This document shows, piece by piece, positions 54,501-62,500 of a DNA stretch of 64,000 nt; the stretch's first letter is position 1; the number at the start of each line of letters is the position of its first letter. The stretch comes from Desulfobulbaceae bacterium (GTDB lineage: Bacteria; Desulfobacterota; Desulfobulbia; Desulfobulbales; SURF-16): positions 68,204 through 132,203 of the forward strand of contig JAHLLM010000006.1 of the NCBI GenBank assembly GCA_020444175.1, read 5' to 3'. The translations under genes were made by a program, and so were the position numbers. The notes beneath the pieces were generated by a model that had not been told where the DNA came from, did not search any database, and saw nothing but the letters and a program-made list of their open reading frames with translations.

Positions 54501-55328
54501 TTAATTCTTTATAGATCTTGTTGAGCGACATGCAGGAAATCTAGAACATCCCCAGAATTGCTCCCCTGCCCTCGTTCCCTTTTTAGCTATGCGTTTGATC
54601 ATTCCACTCCCACATTTTGGGCAAATCGGATCTTTTTGTGGAGAGACTTGGGCAGTATCTATTTGCTGCGCACTTCTGATCATCCGATGCAACTCTGCAC
54701 CATTAACAAGCTGAATCCTGTTTTCTCTCGCATAGCTTATGGCATCTCGAGAAAACTCCCCGGAAGTGACGACTATCCCTCCTGATGCGCCCGAGCCAAC
54801 CATGACTCCCAACAATTCACGTACCGGTTTGACGCCTACTTTATAAGCTTTCCATTGTTTACATTGGATGAGATATTTCTCTTCATTTTTGTGCAAAATG
54901 AGATCGACACCACCATCAGCTCCGCCACCGCCAACTTCCTCAACCTTATAGCCTTCCTGCCGATAATATTCACCCACCAGTATTTCAAATTGCTGCCAAG
55001 ACATGTCATCCAAAACATCTTTAGACGGACTATTGGTGACATTCTGGTGAATCTTTTTCCGATTAAGACGATTTAATACAGAAATTCCACTGCCGACTAT
55101 AAAAGCTACAGGCAATATGTATTGTCCGAAGAGCGCCAGGGAACGAAAAAGGCCTGTTGCCATTGTCTGACTCAAATTCTGTGAATTTGTGGGAGGTATT
55201 ACCTCACGGATAGCATAGGCGTGTAAAAAAAGATAGGAGACAATTGCCAACAGTATTCCAACCCACCATGGTAATTTGGATGTTATGTCAATAATATCCT
55301 CAAAAGGACTTTGTTTTCTTCTGGCCAC
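54501..55328 (-). CDS. Membrane-anchored Mrr-type restriction endonuclease
   Basis: 275 residues. Two N-terminal transmembrane helices (LPWWVGILLAIVSYLFLHAY and FGQYILPVAFIVGSGISVL) precede an Mrr_cat PD-(D/E)xK domain (WQQFEILVGEYYRQEGYKVEEVGGGGADGGVDLIL, YLIQCKQWKAYKVGV, the D and QxK catalytic set) and a C-terminal topoisomerase-type zinc finger (CPKCGSGMIKRIAKKG...FWGCSRFPACRST). Mrr-type nucleases cut modified DNA; the membrane anchor suggests interception of incoming DNA at the envelope. It sits in the defence island but is not clearly in an operon with its neighbours. Confidence 0.9.
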   Translation of the reverse strand: MARRKQSPFEDIIDITSKLPWWVGILLAIVSYLFLHAYAIREVIPPTNSQNLSQTMATGLFRSLALFGQYILPVAFIVGSGISVLNRLNRKKIHQNVTNSPSKDVLDDMSWQQFEILVGEYYRQEGYKVEEVGGGGADGGVDLILHKNEEKYLIQCKQWKAYKVGVKPVRELLGVMVGSGASGGIVVTSGEFSRDAISYARENRIQLVNGAELHRMIRSAQQIDTAQVSPQKDPICPKCGSGMIKRIAKKGTRAGEQFWGCSRFPACRSTRSIKN

Positions 55329-55586
55329 GAGTCTCGCCCTTGCCTATTCTGCACAAAATACATTTCAAATGGGGGAACATAAAGTTTATGTATTCCAATT
55401 TACTGACACTATCCTATTCGATGCAATAAATTGCAAGGAAAACATAGATCATGCGCCTTTAGATTGCCGATCAACAAAATTGAGGATGTGAATTGGATTA
55501 ATGTCTGGCAGACTTTGCAGAACCGAAGATTCCTGAATTTACAACATCTGTGCAAGCTGGCATTGTCTTAAGCTTTCACTCCCCAC

Positions 55587-56252
55587 TCAGTACTCAATCT
55601 TTCTCATGCACCCCGGCCCCTCGTTTTTCGGATCACTTACCATTCCACTTACCTGATAGCTTGTCATCTTGAACGGAGAATAAGGCTGCATATAGGCTCT
55701 AAATCTCTCCCCATCCCTGGAAGATGACAGCCATAATCCAGAGCTTTCTTGGGGAATAATGACCGGCATTCTGTCGTGAATCTTTCCAACAATGCCGTTG
55801 GCCTCTGTAGTGATAATCGCACATGACTCAATTATTTTACCATCATCAGGATTCCGCCAGGATTCCCATATACCGGCCATGGCAAAAAGAGCTCCATTCT
55901 TCATTTTAATAAAATACGGCCTTTTGGATTTCCCCTCAGTCTTCCACTCATAAAAGCCGGTGGTGGGAATCAAGCATCTTCGGGACTTAAAAGCATCCCT
56001 GAATGAAGGTTTCTCTGCGACCGTCTCTGCCCTGGCGTTGATGAGCTTATATCCAATTTTTGAATCTTTCGCCCAGTGAGGGATAAGTCCCCAACGCACC
56101 ATAGAAAACTTTCTGCCGTCAATTTCTCTTATGATGGGGATTGGTTGTGACGGGGCAATGTTGTAGCGAGGGGCAAGGGTGACCTTTTTTCTCAGGTTGA
56201 AGAAAAGTGAAAGTTGTTCTGCAGTTGTTTCAAGAGCAAAGCGGCCGCACAT
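55587..56252 (-). CDS. yedK: SRAP-domain abasic-site protein (YedK/HMCES)
   Basis: 221 residues beginning MCGRFALE, where Cys2 becomes the N-terminal nucleophile that forms the thiazolidine crosslink to abasic sites in single-stranded DNA. Other conserved parts are RYNIAPSQPIPI, MVRWGLIPHWAKD, NARAETVAEKPSFRDAF, RCLIPTTGFYEWK and IHDRMPVI (catalytic Glu and His). It protects abasic sites at replication forks and is often found in SOS or mobile contexts. The start is certain because Cys2 must follow Met. Confidence 0.97.
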   Translation of the reverse strand: MCGRFALETTAEQLSLFFNLRKKVTLAPRYNIAPSQPIPIIREIDGRKFSMVRWGLIPHWAKDSKIGYKLINARAETVAEKPSFRDAFKSRRCLIPTTGFYEWKTEGKSKRPYFIKMKNGALFAMAGIWESWRNPDDGKIIESCAIITTEANGIVGKIHDRMPVIIPQESSGLWLSSSRDGERFRAYMQPYSPFKMTSYQVSGMVSDPKNEGPGCMRKIEY

Positions 56253-56396
56253 ATCAAATTTTACCTTTGGTCTACTTCTTTACGATCAACCATTGTCAGA
56301 CATCTTGTTTCAGCTCCATTGTTTAGAAGATTGAACCCTGACTCTGTCAGTTTGGGCTCTAATATTTCACAAATATTTACTTCCGAAAAGCGTATA

Positions 56397-56600
56397 TTAA
56401 TTTGAAGTCTTCTTGCTCGCATCACTTGACAAAACAATTCCCTCGCGCACCTTGATCTCTTTTACCTTAGCCATTATTTCATCATGGGTTAGGATTCCCT
56501 TTTCCACAAGAACATCAATAAGTGCCTGGTTGACTACCATCTCAACTTTTAGTGCATCTGCGAGAGCAACAACTTCTTTAGGGTCAAGCATTCCTGCCAT
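56397..56600 (-). CDS. Small helical protein of unknown function
   Basis: About 67 residues from ATG 56600 (MAGMLDPKEVVALADALKVEMVVNQALIDVLVEKGILTHDEIMAKVKEIKVREG). AAGGTG is six bases upstream; a longer in-frame extension reaches 56756 but overlaps the HNH gene and looks unprotein-like. The sequence has two to three helices and resembles short C-terminal segments of replication or coiled-coil proteins, but I cannot name a family. It starts 33 bp after the secreted HNH gene. Confidence 0.55.
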   Translation of the reverse strand: MAGMLDPKEVVALADALKVEMVVNQALIDVLVEKGILTHDEIMAKVKEIKVREGIVLSSDASKKTSN

Positions 56601-56632
56601 ATTCATCACCTTAGCTTTGATATGTAAGATTC

Positions 56633-57259
56633 TTACATTTCCATATCTTCCAATGCTTTTTCTTCTGAAGGGCTGATATACAAGCCGTACTTCTTTTTTA
56701 CTTTCCGCCACCTCAATGCATACTCGTGCCAGTAATTCTTTTGTGGTGGGCGCCATTCATCAGGGGCCTTATCGCCTTTTCCTTGATTAATATTATCCTC
56801 AACAGAAAGGAGATTGAGAGGGTCATTAGCAAATTCCCTTTTCTTCTCTCTCGACCAACCAGCTCCTCCGGTTTTATGTGCATGTGATAGTGGCACAATA
56901 TGATCAATGTCGATATCAGAGGCCTTGGTAAATTCTTTGCCGGTATATGGACATTTCCATTTTCCCCAAGTAACGTTACAATGCTTATTCCTTTTAAATT
57001 TTAACATGCCTATATTGTCACGAATAAGGATTTCCATTCGGGTATTCTGGCAGTCACTGTCTTCATCTGTCCAATGTGGCCAATCTTCACGCTTATAGGC
57101 ATCGCTTGTGGATGGTGGTTGGTTAACTTTTTTGTGAAAATGATATACGCCGGTTTTCTTGTTGGTGTGGCCACCATGACTGTCAAGGCCACCTGGGTGA
57201 GAATATGCAAGTGATACTGTGAGCAGTATTGCCGAAAATATTATGATAATTTTTTTCAT
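56633..57259 (-). CDS. Exported YHYH-HNH nuclease
   Basis: About 208 residues with signal peptide (MKKIIIIFSAILLTVSLAYSHP), a YHYH-like domain (GGLDSHGGHTNKKTGVYHFHKK) and an HNH/DUF1524-type nuclease core (CPYTGKEF, DIDIDHIVPLSHAHKTGGAGWSREKKREFANDPLNLLSVEDNINQGKGDK). The catalytic D-H-I-V-P-L and the late N-x-x-x-N are present. Export places it in the periplasm or outside, where it could degrade incoming or extracellular DNA. Start is taken at the second Met because the signal peptide begins there. Confidence 0.85.
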   Translation of the reverse strand: MKKIIIIFSAILLTVSLAYSHPGGLDSHGGHTNKKTGVYHFHKKVNQPPSTSDAYKREDWPHWTDEDSDCQNTRMEILIRDNIGMLKFKRNKHCNVTWGKWKCPYTGKEFTKASDIDIDHIVPLSHAHKTGGAGWSREKKREFANDPLNLLSVEDNINQGKGDKAPDEWRPPQKNYWHEYALRWRKVKKKYGLYISPSEEKALEDMEM

Positions 57260-57325
57260 TGTAATGTTCATTTAAGTCATCTGGATCACTCTTGTCAGGA
57301 CAGCGCCATATTCTGAATTCCCAAT

Positions 57326-57592
57326 TTATCGAGAACGAAGCAACCTGAAATTATTAGAGTACTCTCCTCCGGTGATTTTAAGATAACCAGGGGGTGTTCT
57401 GCCCGGGAGCATAACCCGCACCCACATTTGGCCGGGAACCTTATTTACTTCTACAACTTGAAGTTCTGTCCCAGGCATCATACCGCCACCGATATCAGAA
57501 CATTCTGCAGAAAAATGCCAATAATTGACCATGGTAGGATTTATAATTCTCGTAGGTGTAATAATATTTCCTGGATTTAATGAAATTATCAT
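57326..57592 (-). CDS. Small SH3-like protein of unknown function
   Basis: About 88 residues from ATG 57592 (MIISLNPGNIITP), preceded by GAGGAG. The middle (MPGTELQVVEVNKVPGQMWVRVMLPGRTPPGYLKIT) reads like an SH3-type beta domain. No family named. It is followed by the YHYH-HNH gene on the same strand. Confidence 0.6.
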   Translation of the reverse strand: MIISLNPGNIITPTRIINPTMVNYWHFSAECSDIGGGMMPGTELQVVEVNKVPGQMWVRVMLPGRTPPGYLKITGGEYSNNFRLLRSR

Positions 57593-57643
57593 ATGACTCC
57601 TCAATTTTACCCATTGGAGTTGTCAAGTATGGCAATGAACTCT

Positions 57644-58048
57644 TCATGATGATTTTTTCCAGATCCTGTACCTGTTCAAATCCTCTTTTGTCAAATCCAT
57701 GCATAGTTTAATAACTGCAGCATCATCTACGTACCCGATTCCCGCCATAAAATCCGGGACAACATCAAAAGGTGAAACGAAATAAATTAAGGCTGCCACT
57801 ATAGCCGATATGGTTCCCCACGGGACATCACCCTTATACTCTTTGGTACAGTAATCTTTTGTCATCAAAATCATGGTCTTTATATCATCCCATGACTGGT
57901 TAAGAGGTTTGGGAATTTTGCTTTCCAGCTCCCTTAACTTTCGCTCTCCTCCGTAATACGCGTCTTTTAAATCTTCTACATTGATATTACTGGATTTTTC
58001 CTTGAAGTAGGCTATTGCCTTGATTAAATCTTCTTTAGAAACAGCCAT
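57644..58048 (-). CDS. YkvA-family DUF1232 protein
   Basis: 134 residues from ATG 58048 (MAVSKEDLIKAI). The DUF1232 core LIYFVSPFDVVPDFMAGIGYVDDAAVI is complete, forming a hydrophobic hairpin that may insert into membrane. The biochemical role of YkvA proteins is not established. Confidence 0.8.
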   Translation of the reverse strand: MAVSKEDLIKAIAYFKEKSSNINVEDLKDAYYGGERKLRELESKIPKPLNQSWDDIKTMILMTKDYCTKEYKGDVPWGTISAIVAALIYFVSPFDVVPDFMAGIGYVDDAAVIKLCMDLTKEDLNRYRIWKKSS

Positions 58049-58099
58049 TCCAAGCCCCACAAATTTAGAGATTATCATGTGTTTTGTTTTGCAAGTATC

Positions 58100-58576
58100 T
58101 TATTTTGCAGACTTTCCAGCTATTAAGGCAGCTTCGAGAACCCTTGTAACAGTATCATAAATTTCAGGATCACCACTCGCTCTTGGTCCAGCAACATTCA
58201 AAATTTTTATACCGTTGTCACTGATCCATGTTTTCAGCATGCGAGCTGCATAGGGGAATGACATATTTTCCATATTGAGATGTATATTCGGCTTACAGTG
58301 TTTCTCAGCGAATTTCATGGTCAAAGCAGATCCACCGGTTAAATGCCCATGAGAAATAATCACTGTGCCATCAGAATCCATGACATTCTGCTCAGTACGC
58401 TTTGAATAACTATCGCTGTCCATTTCCTGCAAATGGTACTTTGCAGGAAGCGCTCCATCCTCAGTTAATCTCTCTTTAGGAATCCAGCCACCATGAGGGA
58501 TATTGTGATTTATCGCAACGTCCAAAGCTGCTTGATCCGCTCCAGTTTGTCCACCTGAAACTATTTTGTTGATCAT
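58100..58576 (-). CDS. SLOG-type putative molybdenum carrier protein
   Basis: 158 residues. IVSGGQTGADQAALDVAI, GWIPKERLTEDG, GTVIISHGHLTGGSALTMKFAEKH and LNVAGPRASGDPEIYD match the cMoCo-binding family of the SLOG nucleotide-binding superfamily. SLOG proteins bind nucleotide-related ligands and some act in defence signalling, while the molybdenum-cofactor role is from structural work on relatives. Which applies here is open. Confidence 0.85.
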   Translation of the reverse strand: MINKIVSGGQTGADQAALDVAINHNIPHGGWIPKERLTEDGALPAKYHLQEMDSDSYSKRTEQNVMDSDGTVIISHGHLTGGSALTMKFAEKHCKPNIHLNMENMSFPYAARMLKTWISDNGIKILNVAGPRASGDPEIYDTVTRVLEAALIAGKSAK

Positions 58577-58653
58577 TGTTTTTTGAAAATGAAAGGTAAA
58601 TTATTCATGCGATATTGCATGGTTCTGTGAGATATTTATGCATTATTATTCAG

Positions 58654-59451
58654 TTACCAAATGATCACAAAGTCGGCCACATCTTTGCCTGCCATCTGAC
58701 TAGAATGATTTACGGCACGTATAACCTGCATGGCAGCATCTGAGCCAGCTTTGCTGGTTGTGCTCATTAACAAGGGAGAATTGCGACCACCGTTAAAGAG
58801 CTGCACGATATTGCAGGTGTCTTGGTTCTTCTCCCGCAACAATCCTCCAAGAAACTGCGTTTTCTCGATTACATCCTGATGCCACTTGATATCTTTAAGC
58901 GTATGGATTGAACCGACAAATACAAAAATCTTGTCGTATAGATCTGTTTCGAAAGCATGGTTTATGTTTCGATACATCACGGGATCACGTTTTTTATTAA
59001 CTTTATCAGTATCAATCCCCTTGATTGTCAACGGGTACTTTGTTTCCAATTTCCCCAGAGATCTAATCAGGGCTCTGTATTCAGCCGTGTCTATTACTTT
59101 TGAACTGATCCAATCTCCAGAAGGATTCTGTCCATTAAGGGCTTTTTCTAAATCGTCCTGATTTTCCTCTGGTATTTCAAGGGCTACATACACTTTTTCC
59201 CCTTGAATTAAGGCTTTTTTGATCAGAGATAAAAAGGCGGCTTTTCCTTCTGGACGATCATGGCTATCACCAAACAGAATGATCCTTTTATCACCACAGG
59301 AATGAATAATGTCATCGGCCAGTTGATTATTTATCCCGGAGGAGCTAGCAGTCAAAACGTTAAAGCAAAGACTGATAAAGACAACCCCAAGATATAAGAT
59401 CATTCGCACTATTTTATTGAAATGAACTGATTTCAAATTTCCAGAAACCAC
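58654..59451 (-). CDS. TIKI/ChaN-like exported protein, copy 2
   Basis: 265 residues, intact paralogue of 6424-7182 (about 60 percent identical by eye). An N-terminal hydrophobic signal (VRMILYLGVVFISLCFNVLTAS) exports it or anchors it. Motifs GDSHDRP, ALEIPEENQDDL, GIDTD and VFVGSIHTLKDIKWHQDVI fit the TIKI/ChaN/TraB superfamily; members include haem-binding, protease-like and erythromycin-esterase-like proteins. The substrate is unknown. Start could be the internal ATG at MILYLG (59403), where the signal peptide begins; the longer version is listed. Confidence 0.75.
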   Translation of the reverse strand: MVSGNLKSVHFNKIVRMILYLGVVFISLCFNVLTASSSGINNQLADDIIHSCGDKRIILFGDSHDRPEGKAAFLSLIKKALIQGEKVYVALEIPEENQDDLEKALNGQNPSGDWISSKVIDTAEYRALIRSLGKLETKYPLTIKGIDTDKVNKKRDPVMYRNINHAFETDLYDKIFVFVGSIHTLKDIKWHQDVIEKTQFLGGLLREKNQDTCNIVQLFNGGRNSPLLMSTTSKAGSDAAMQVIRAVNHSSQMAGKDVADFVIIW

Positions 59452-59710
59452 GTATCGCCTTTAACCCATGCGAGAAATAAATTAATCCCCAGACCTATTC
59501 CTAACAGAACCAACAAAATTATTTACCGATCAAGTTGAGCTTTCAAGTCTACTTTTCCGGTTTCCATATAAAATCTTCAAGCTAAGAAAAAATATTCTCT
59601 TTCGTCTCAATGTGACAAAATGCCACATTTACATTTATCTAGCCAAATGAAATACTTCTATTTGACAGGAATTTCAATAATTAATGTAGAAAATGTGAAG
59701 GGAGGGAAAG

Positions 59711-60301
59711 ATGCAAAAGTACAATCTGGTAATTTGTCTAGTTGTGTTATTCGGCTTTATGGCACCGGAGCAACCAAACGCAGCCATCATCCCGACAGAA
59801 GAGTATGGCCTTATTCTCTATGATGATGTGAATGAATTATATTGGTTCAGGGCAACTTTTTTATACTCAGGTGACTTCAATTCTACTCTGTTCCTCCTCA
59901 ATTTCCTGAACGAAGAAAGGCAAGAGGCAGTCGAATATGGACTTCCAATAGATCAAAGTCCATGGCGTATAGCTACTTCAGCAGATATGGGGGAATTGTG
60001 GTCTCATTATAGCGCCGATGAAATAGCAGCAGCATTCTTGACCCCACCGGATATCAATATCCCGAACTATCTTTTTGGAATTTATGACAGCGTCCCCTCG
60101 CCTGGGTATCATCATGCTGCAGGGAATTACTCGTTAAGCTCTTTGACAGAATACACAATTGGCGATGATGAAGAAAATGCTTGGCTTGGTCAATGGCTTG
60201 CTGCTGATCCCATGCCTGTACCTTTGCCGGGCTCAATTATATTTCTGGCAGCAGGGTTGGCCATGATGGGAACATTGAGCCGCCAACGAAGGAATGAATA
60301 A
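59711..60301 (+). CDS. VPLPGS/PEP-CTERM-like exported protein
   Basis: 196 residues with a signal peptide (NLVICLVVLFGFMAPEQPNAA), a mature region without recognised domains and a C-terminal sorting-like tail: MPVPLPGSIIFLAAGLAMMGTLSRQRRNE, that is VPLPxS, hydrophobic helix, basic end. This is the form recognised by exosortase-type machinery in Gram-negative bacteria. No exosortase gene is in the window. A GGAGG-type site lies just before the ATG. Confidence 0.75.
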   Translation: MQKYNLVICLVVLFGFMAPEQPNAAIIPTEEYGLILYDDVNELYWFRATFLYSGDFNSTLFLLNFLNEERQEAVEYGLPIDQSPWRIATSADMGELWSHYSADEIAAAFLTPPDINIPNYLFGIYDSVPSPGYHHAAGNYSLSSLTEYTIGDDEENAWLGQWLAADPMPVPLPGSIIFLAAGLAMMGTLSRQRRNE

Positions 60302-60576
60302 AGGGCATCAATTCGTAATAATCCTGCCTCAATGCGACAAAGGAAGAACAGTAGACATATTCACTTCTGGTGAGCAGATTCTCTGAAGACCTTACCCTTG
60401 ACAATCACAAAATTTCTTTTTCAAAGAGGTCCATGCCCTCCGATACTTTCGTTGAAAAATTCTTCTCCTGAAGACGAGGGGCTTTGACAATCTCCGAGCT
60501 GTAAGGGGATTTTGGGGAGTACGTTGCTCTCTGCCCTTAGCTGTTATATCCCACAATATAATTTGGAAAATACGAT
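60302..60576. other. Intergenic stretch between convergent genes
   Basis: No gene supported. A weak frame (60392-60673) on the minus strand overlaps the methylase 3' end and is compositionally unconvincing. Confidence 0.4.
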
Positions 60577-61467
60577 TTACCGAAAATGTCTTCTCCAACG
60601 CCTCGGCCATGGTCCTAATGCAAAAACGCATTCTCTTACGAGTCTTCTCCCTTGAACTTTTGGAGAAACGCAACTCATACGATTCAGGATCATAGGACTG
60701 TGCGGAGCATACAATTCTTTAATACATTTATGATAGGCATTGGTCACCATGACTGCAACTCCACGATCTGCCGCCAACGTAGCGCTTCTTACAAGCCGTT
60801 TTTGGTCTTCCCAAGAAAAATTCTTTTCATTGTAACGTCGGAAGGAGTTATTCTCATGTGATACGGTGTAAGTTGGATCGCAGAAAACTACATCTCCTGG
60901 CTTCGCCAATCTAAGAAGGGATTCAAAGTCGCCTGGCCTCAAATTGGCACTACGCAACGCGATAGATGCCTTTTTCAGTAGTTTGTTGCGCCATAGGATC
61001 TCGGGGGTGCGGTCACCACCTCCAAAAGGCACGTTAAATTTCCCGTCCTTATTCAGGCGATAAATACCACCAAAAGCAGTCCGATTAAGATATAAAAATC
61101 TTACAGCTCTTTCTACAGCATTATCAGGTTCTTCGTTTCGAATGCGATAGTATTCCTCTCGGCTAGCAGGCAGTTCTTTTAACAGGGTGATGACCTCCTC
61201 ATGATGGTCTCGAACCTGCACATAGGTGTTAACGAGGTCACCATTTACATCAGAAAGTACAGCACGTTGTGGGCGAAGAACAAAAAATACAGACCCGCCA
61301 CCAAGGAACGGCTCATAATAAGTAGATCGCAGGCATTCCTTGATACAGAGAGCTAGTTTGGGGGCAATCCACCTTTTGCCTCCTGGCCACTTTAGAAATG
61401 GCTGAATCGTACTAGTTGAGACACCAACGGTTTCTTCACTGCAGGAATGCTTTTGACTTGTTCCCAT
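60577..61467 (-). CDS. D12-class DNA adenine methylase
   Basis: About 296 residues from ATG 61467; an in-frame ATG at 61476 is the alternative, and an earlier extension runs into the upstream gene. Family motifs: LKWPGGKRWIAPKL (motif X), YYEPFLGGGSVFF (motif I FxGxG), AVLSDVNGDLVNTY and, as motif IV, VVFCDPTYTVSHENNSFRRYNEKNF. Motif IV is DPTY instead of the usual DPPY, which should still allow catalysis but is unusual. The C-terminal end after VRECVFALG is basic and short. It would methylate adenine N6 in a GATC-like site. Last gene of the ATPase-unknown-methylase operon. Confidence 0.88.
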   Translation of the reverse strand: MGTSQKHSCSEETVGVSTSTIQPFLKWPGGKRWIAPKLALCIKECLRSTYYEPFLGGGSVFFVLRPQRAVLSDVNGDLVNTYVQVRDHHEEVITLLKELPASREEYYRIRNEEPDNAVERAVRFLYLNRTAFGGIYRLNKDGKFNVPFGGGDRTPEILWRNKLLKKASIALRSANLRPGDFESLLRLAKPGDVVFCDPTYTVSHENNSFRRYNEKNFSWEDQKRLVRSATLAADRGVAVMVTNAYHKCIKELYAPHSPMILNRMSCVSPKVQGRRLVRECVFALGPWPRRWRRHFR

Positions 61468-61501
61468 AGCATTCATCTCTTGGCAATTTGATATTGCATT
61501 C

Positions 61502-62500
61502 TTATTCCGGTACACAAAATGAGAAACCGTATGCTGGGCCAAACGGGTTAACATTAACAGGTTCAGACTGCTGGTTTTGTCGACGTGACACATGGAAACA
61601 AACAATTCCGGGATGCCCAAACACTACAGGCACAAGGGATGAGGCGAGGATAAGGGGCTTCGGGCCATCTGGAACAAGGATTACGTCCCCCAGGCGATGA
61701 AACTCGCGTACCACTCCTGCAATTCTGCTATATGCGTAAGCAAAATCGCGCATATCTATTGAGAATACATGGTTTGCACCTGAAAGAATATCCTCATTAT
61801 CACGTTCAACTCTTTCAACATAATCTGGACGAGTTCCAGGTGAAGCAAAGAAACAGACTAGATTGGCGGGGTCAAGCACACTCCAAATCGCGTGCGACCT
61901 GATCCTGTCGAATCCCAAACCTAGACAGTGGGTTCTCACTTCGGGGTTGAGACTTGGTCTACCACTAAATACGCTAAAATCTTCTACCCCCGCCGTTGGG
62001 TACTCAGTTTCTGGATAAGAACCTGGAGTATACCAGAAAAACAATTTGTCACAGGCACGAACTACCTCTGAGAGCACAAATGGCAAATTACAATACCAAG
62101 ACCGCGGCATACTTGAGTAGTCCACATGTACTTCCACAGGGGTATCTCCACTATTCCCTATGCAGTCGATAACAACTTCCTTCACTACATCCAGCACCTC
62201 CGCTCCCTTGTCTTCGGGAACCACCACGGATAGTTTTTTCTCATTATAAAATTTATCGTTATGGGGACGATTCAAAGCTTGCCGGTAATCATTGAACCCA
62301 ATTATACAGTAAGTGTTTCTGCTACCTGGGGTGAGAATTTGCAACGTTTTTTTCATCCAATCACTGCTACGAGACTCATAGCCACTGACGCCAATCATTA
62401 GGCGAATTGTGTTGCTAGAAACGCTCTGATCCAACCATTCTTGATGTTTCCAAGAAGTGATATGCCCAAGAAAAAAGGACTTATTACTTGTTCTTTTCAT
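61502..62500 (-). CDS. Unknown protein between ORC/CDC6-type ATPase and adenine methylase
   Basis: 332 residues, no recognised family. An N-terminal strand-helix pattern (IRLMIGVSGYESRSSDWMKKTL) looks Rossmann-like; the middle has VEVHVDYSSMPRSWYCNLPFVLSE and a C-terminal half rich in beta-strands (VILVPDGPKPLILASSLVPVVFGHPGIVCFHV). The VDYSSMPR loop recalls ligand-binding DISSM/TGG motifs of CARF-like sensors, but this is only a visual analogy. Its ATG overlaps the ATPase stop by 17 bp, implying translational coupling, and the methylase follows within ~35 bp. It is the part of the system whose function is hardest to guess. Confidence 0.8.
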   Translation of the reverse strand: MKRTSNKSFFLGHITSWKHQEWLDQSVSSNTIRLMIGVSGYESRSSDWMKKTLQILTPGSRNTYCIIGFNDYRQALNRPHNDKFYNEKKLSVVVPEDKGAEVLDVVKEVVIDCIGNSGDTPVEVHVDYSSMPRSWYCNLPFVLSEVVRACDKLFFWYTPGSYPETEYPTAGVEDFSVFSGRPSLNPEVRTHCLGLGFDRIRSHAIWSVLDPANLVCFFASPGTRPDYVERVERDNEDILSGANHVFSIDMRDFAYAYSRIAGVVREFHRLGDVILVPDGPKPLILASSLVPVVFGHPGIVCFHVSRRQNQQSEPVNVNPFGPAYGFSFCVPE

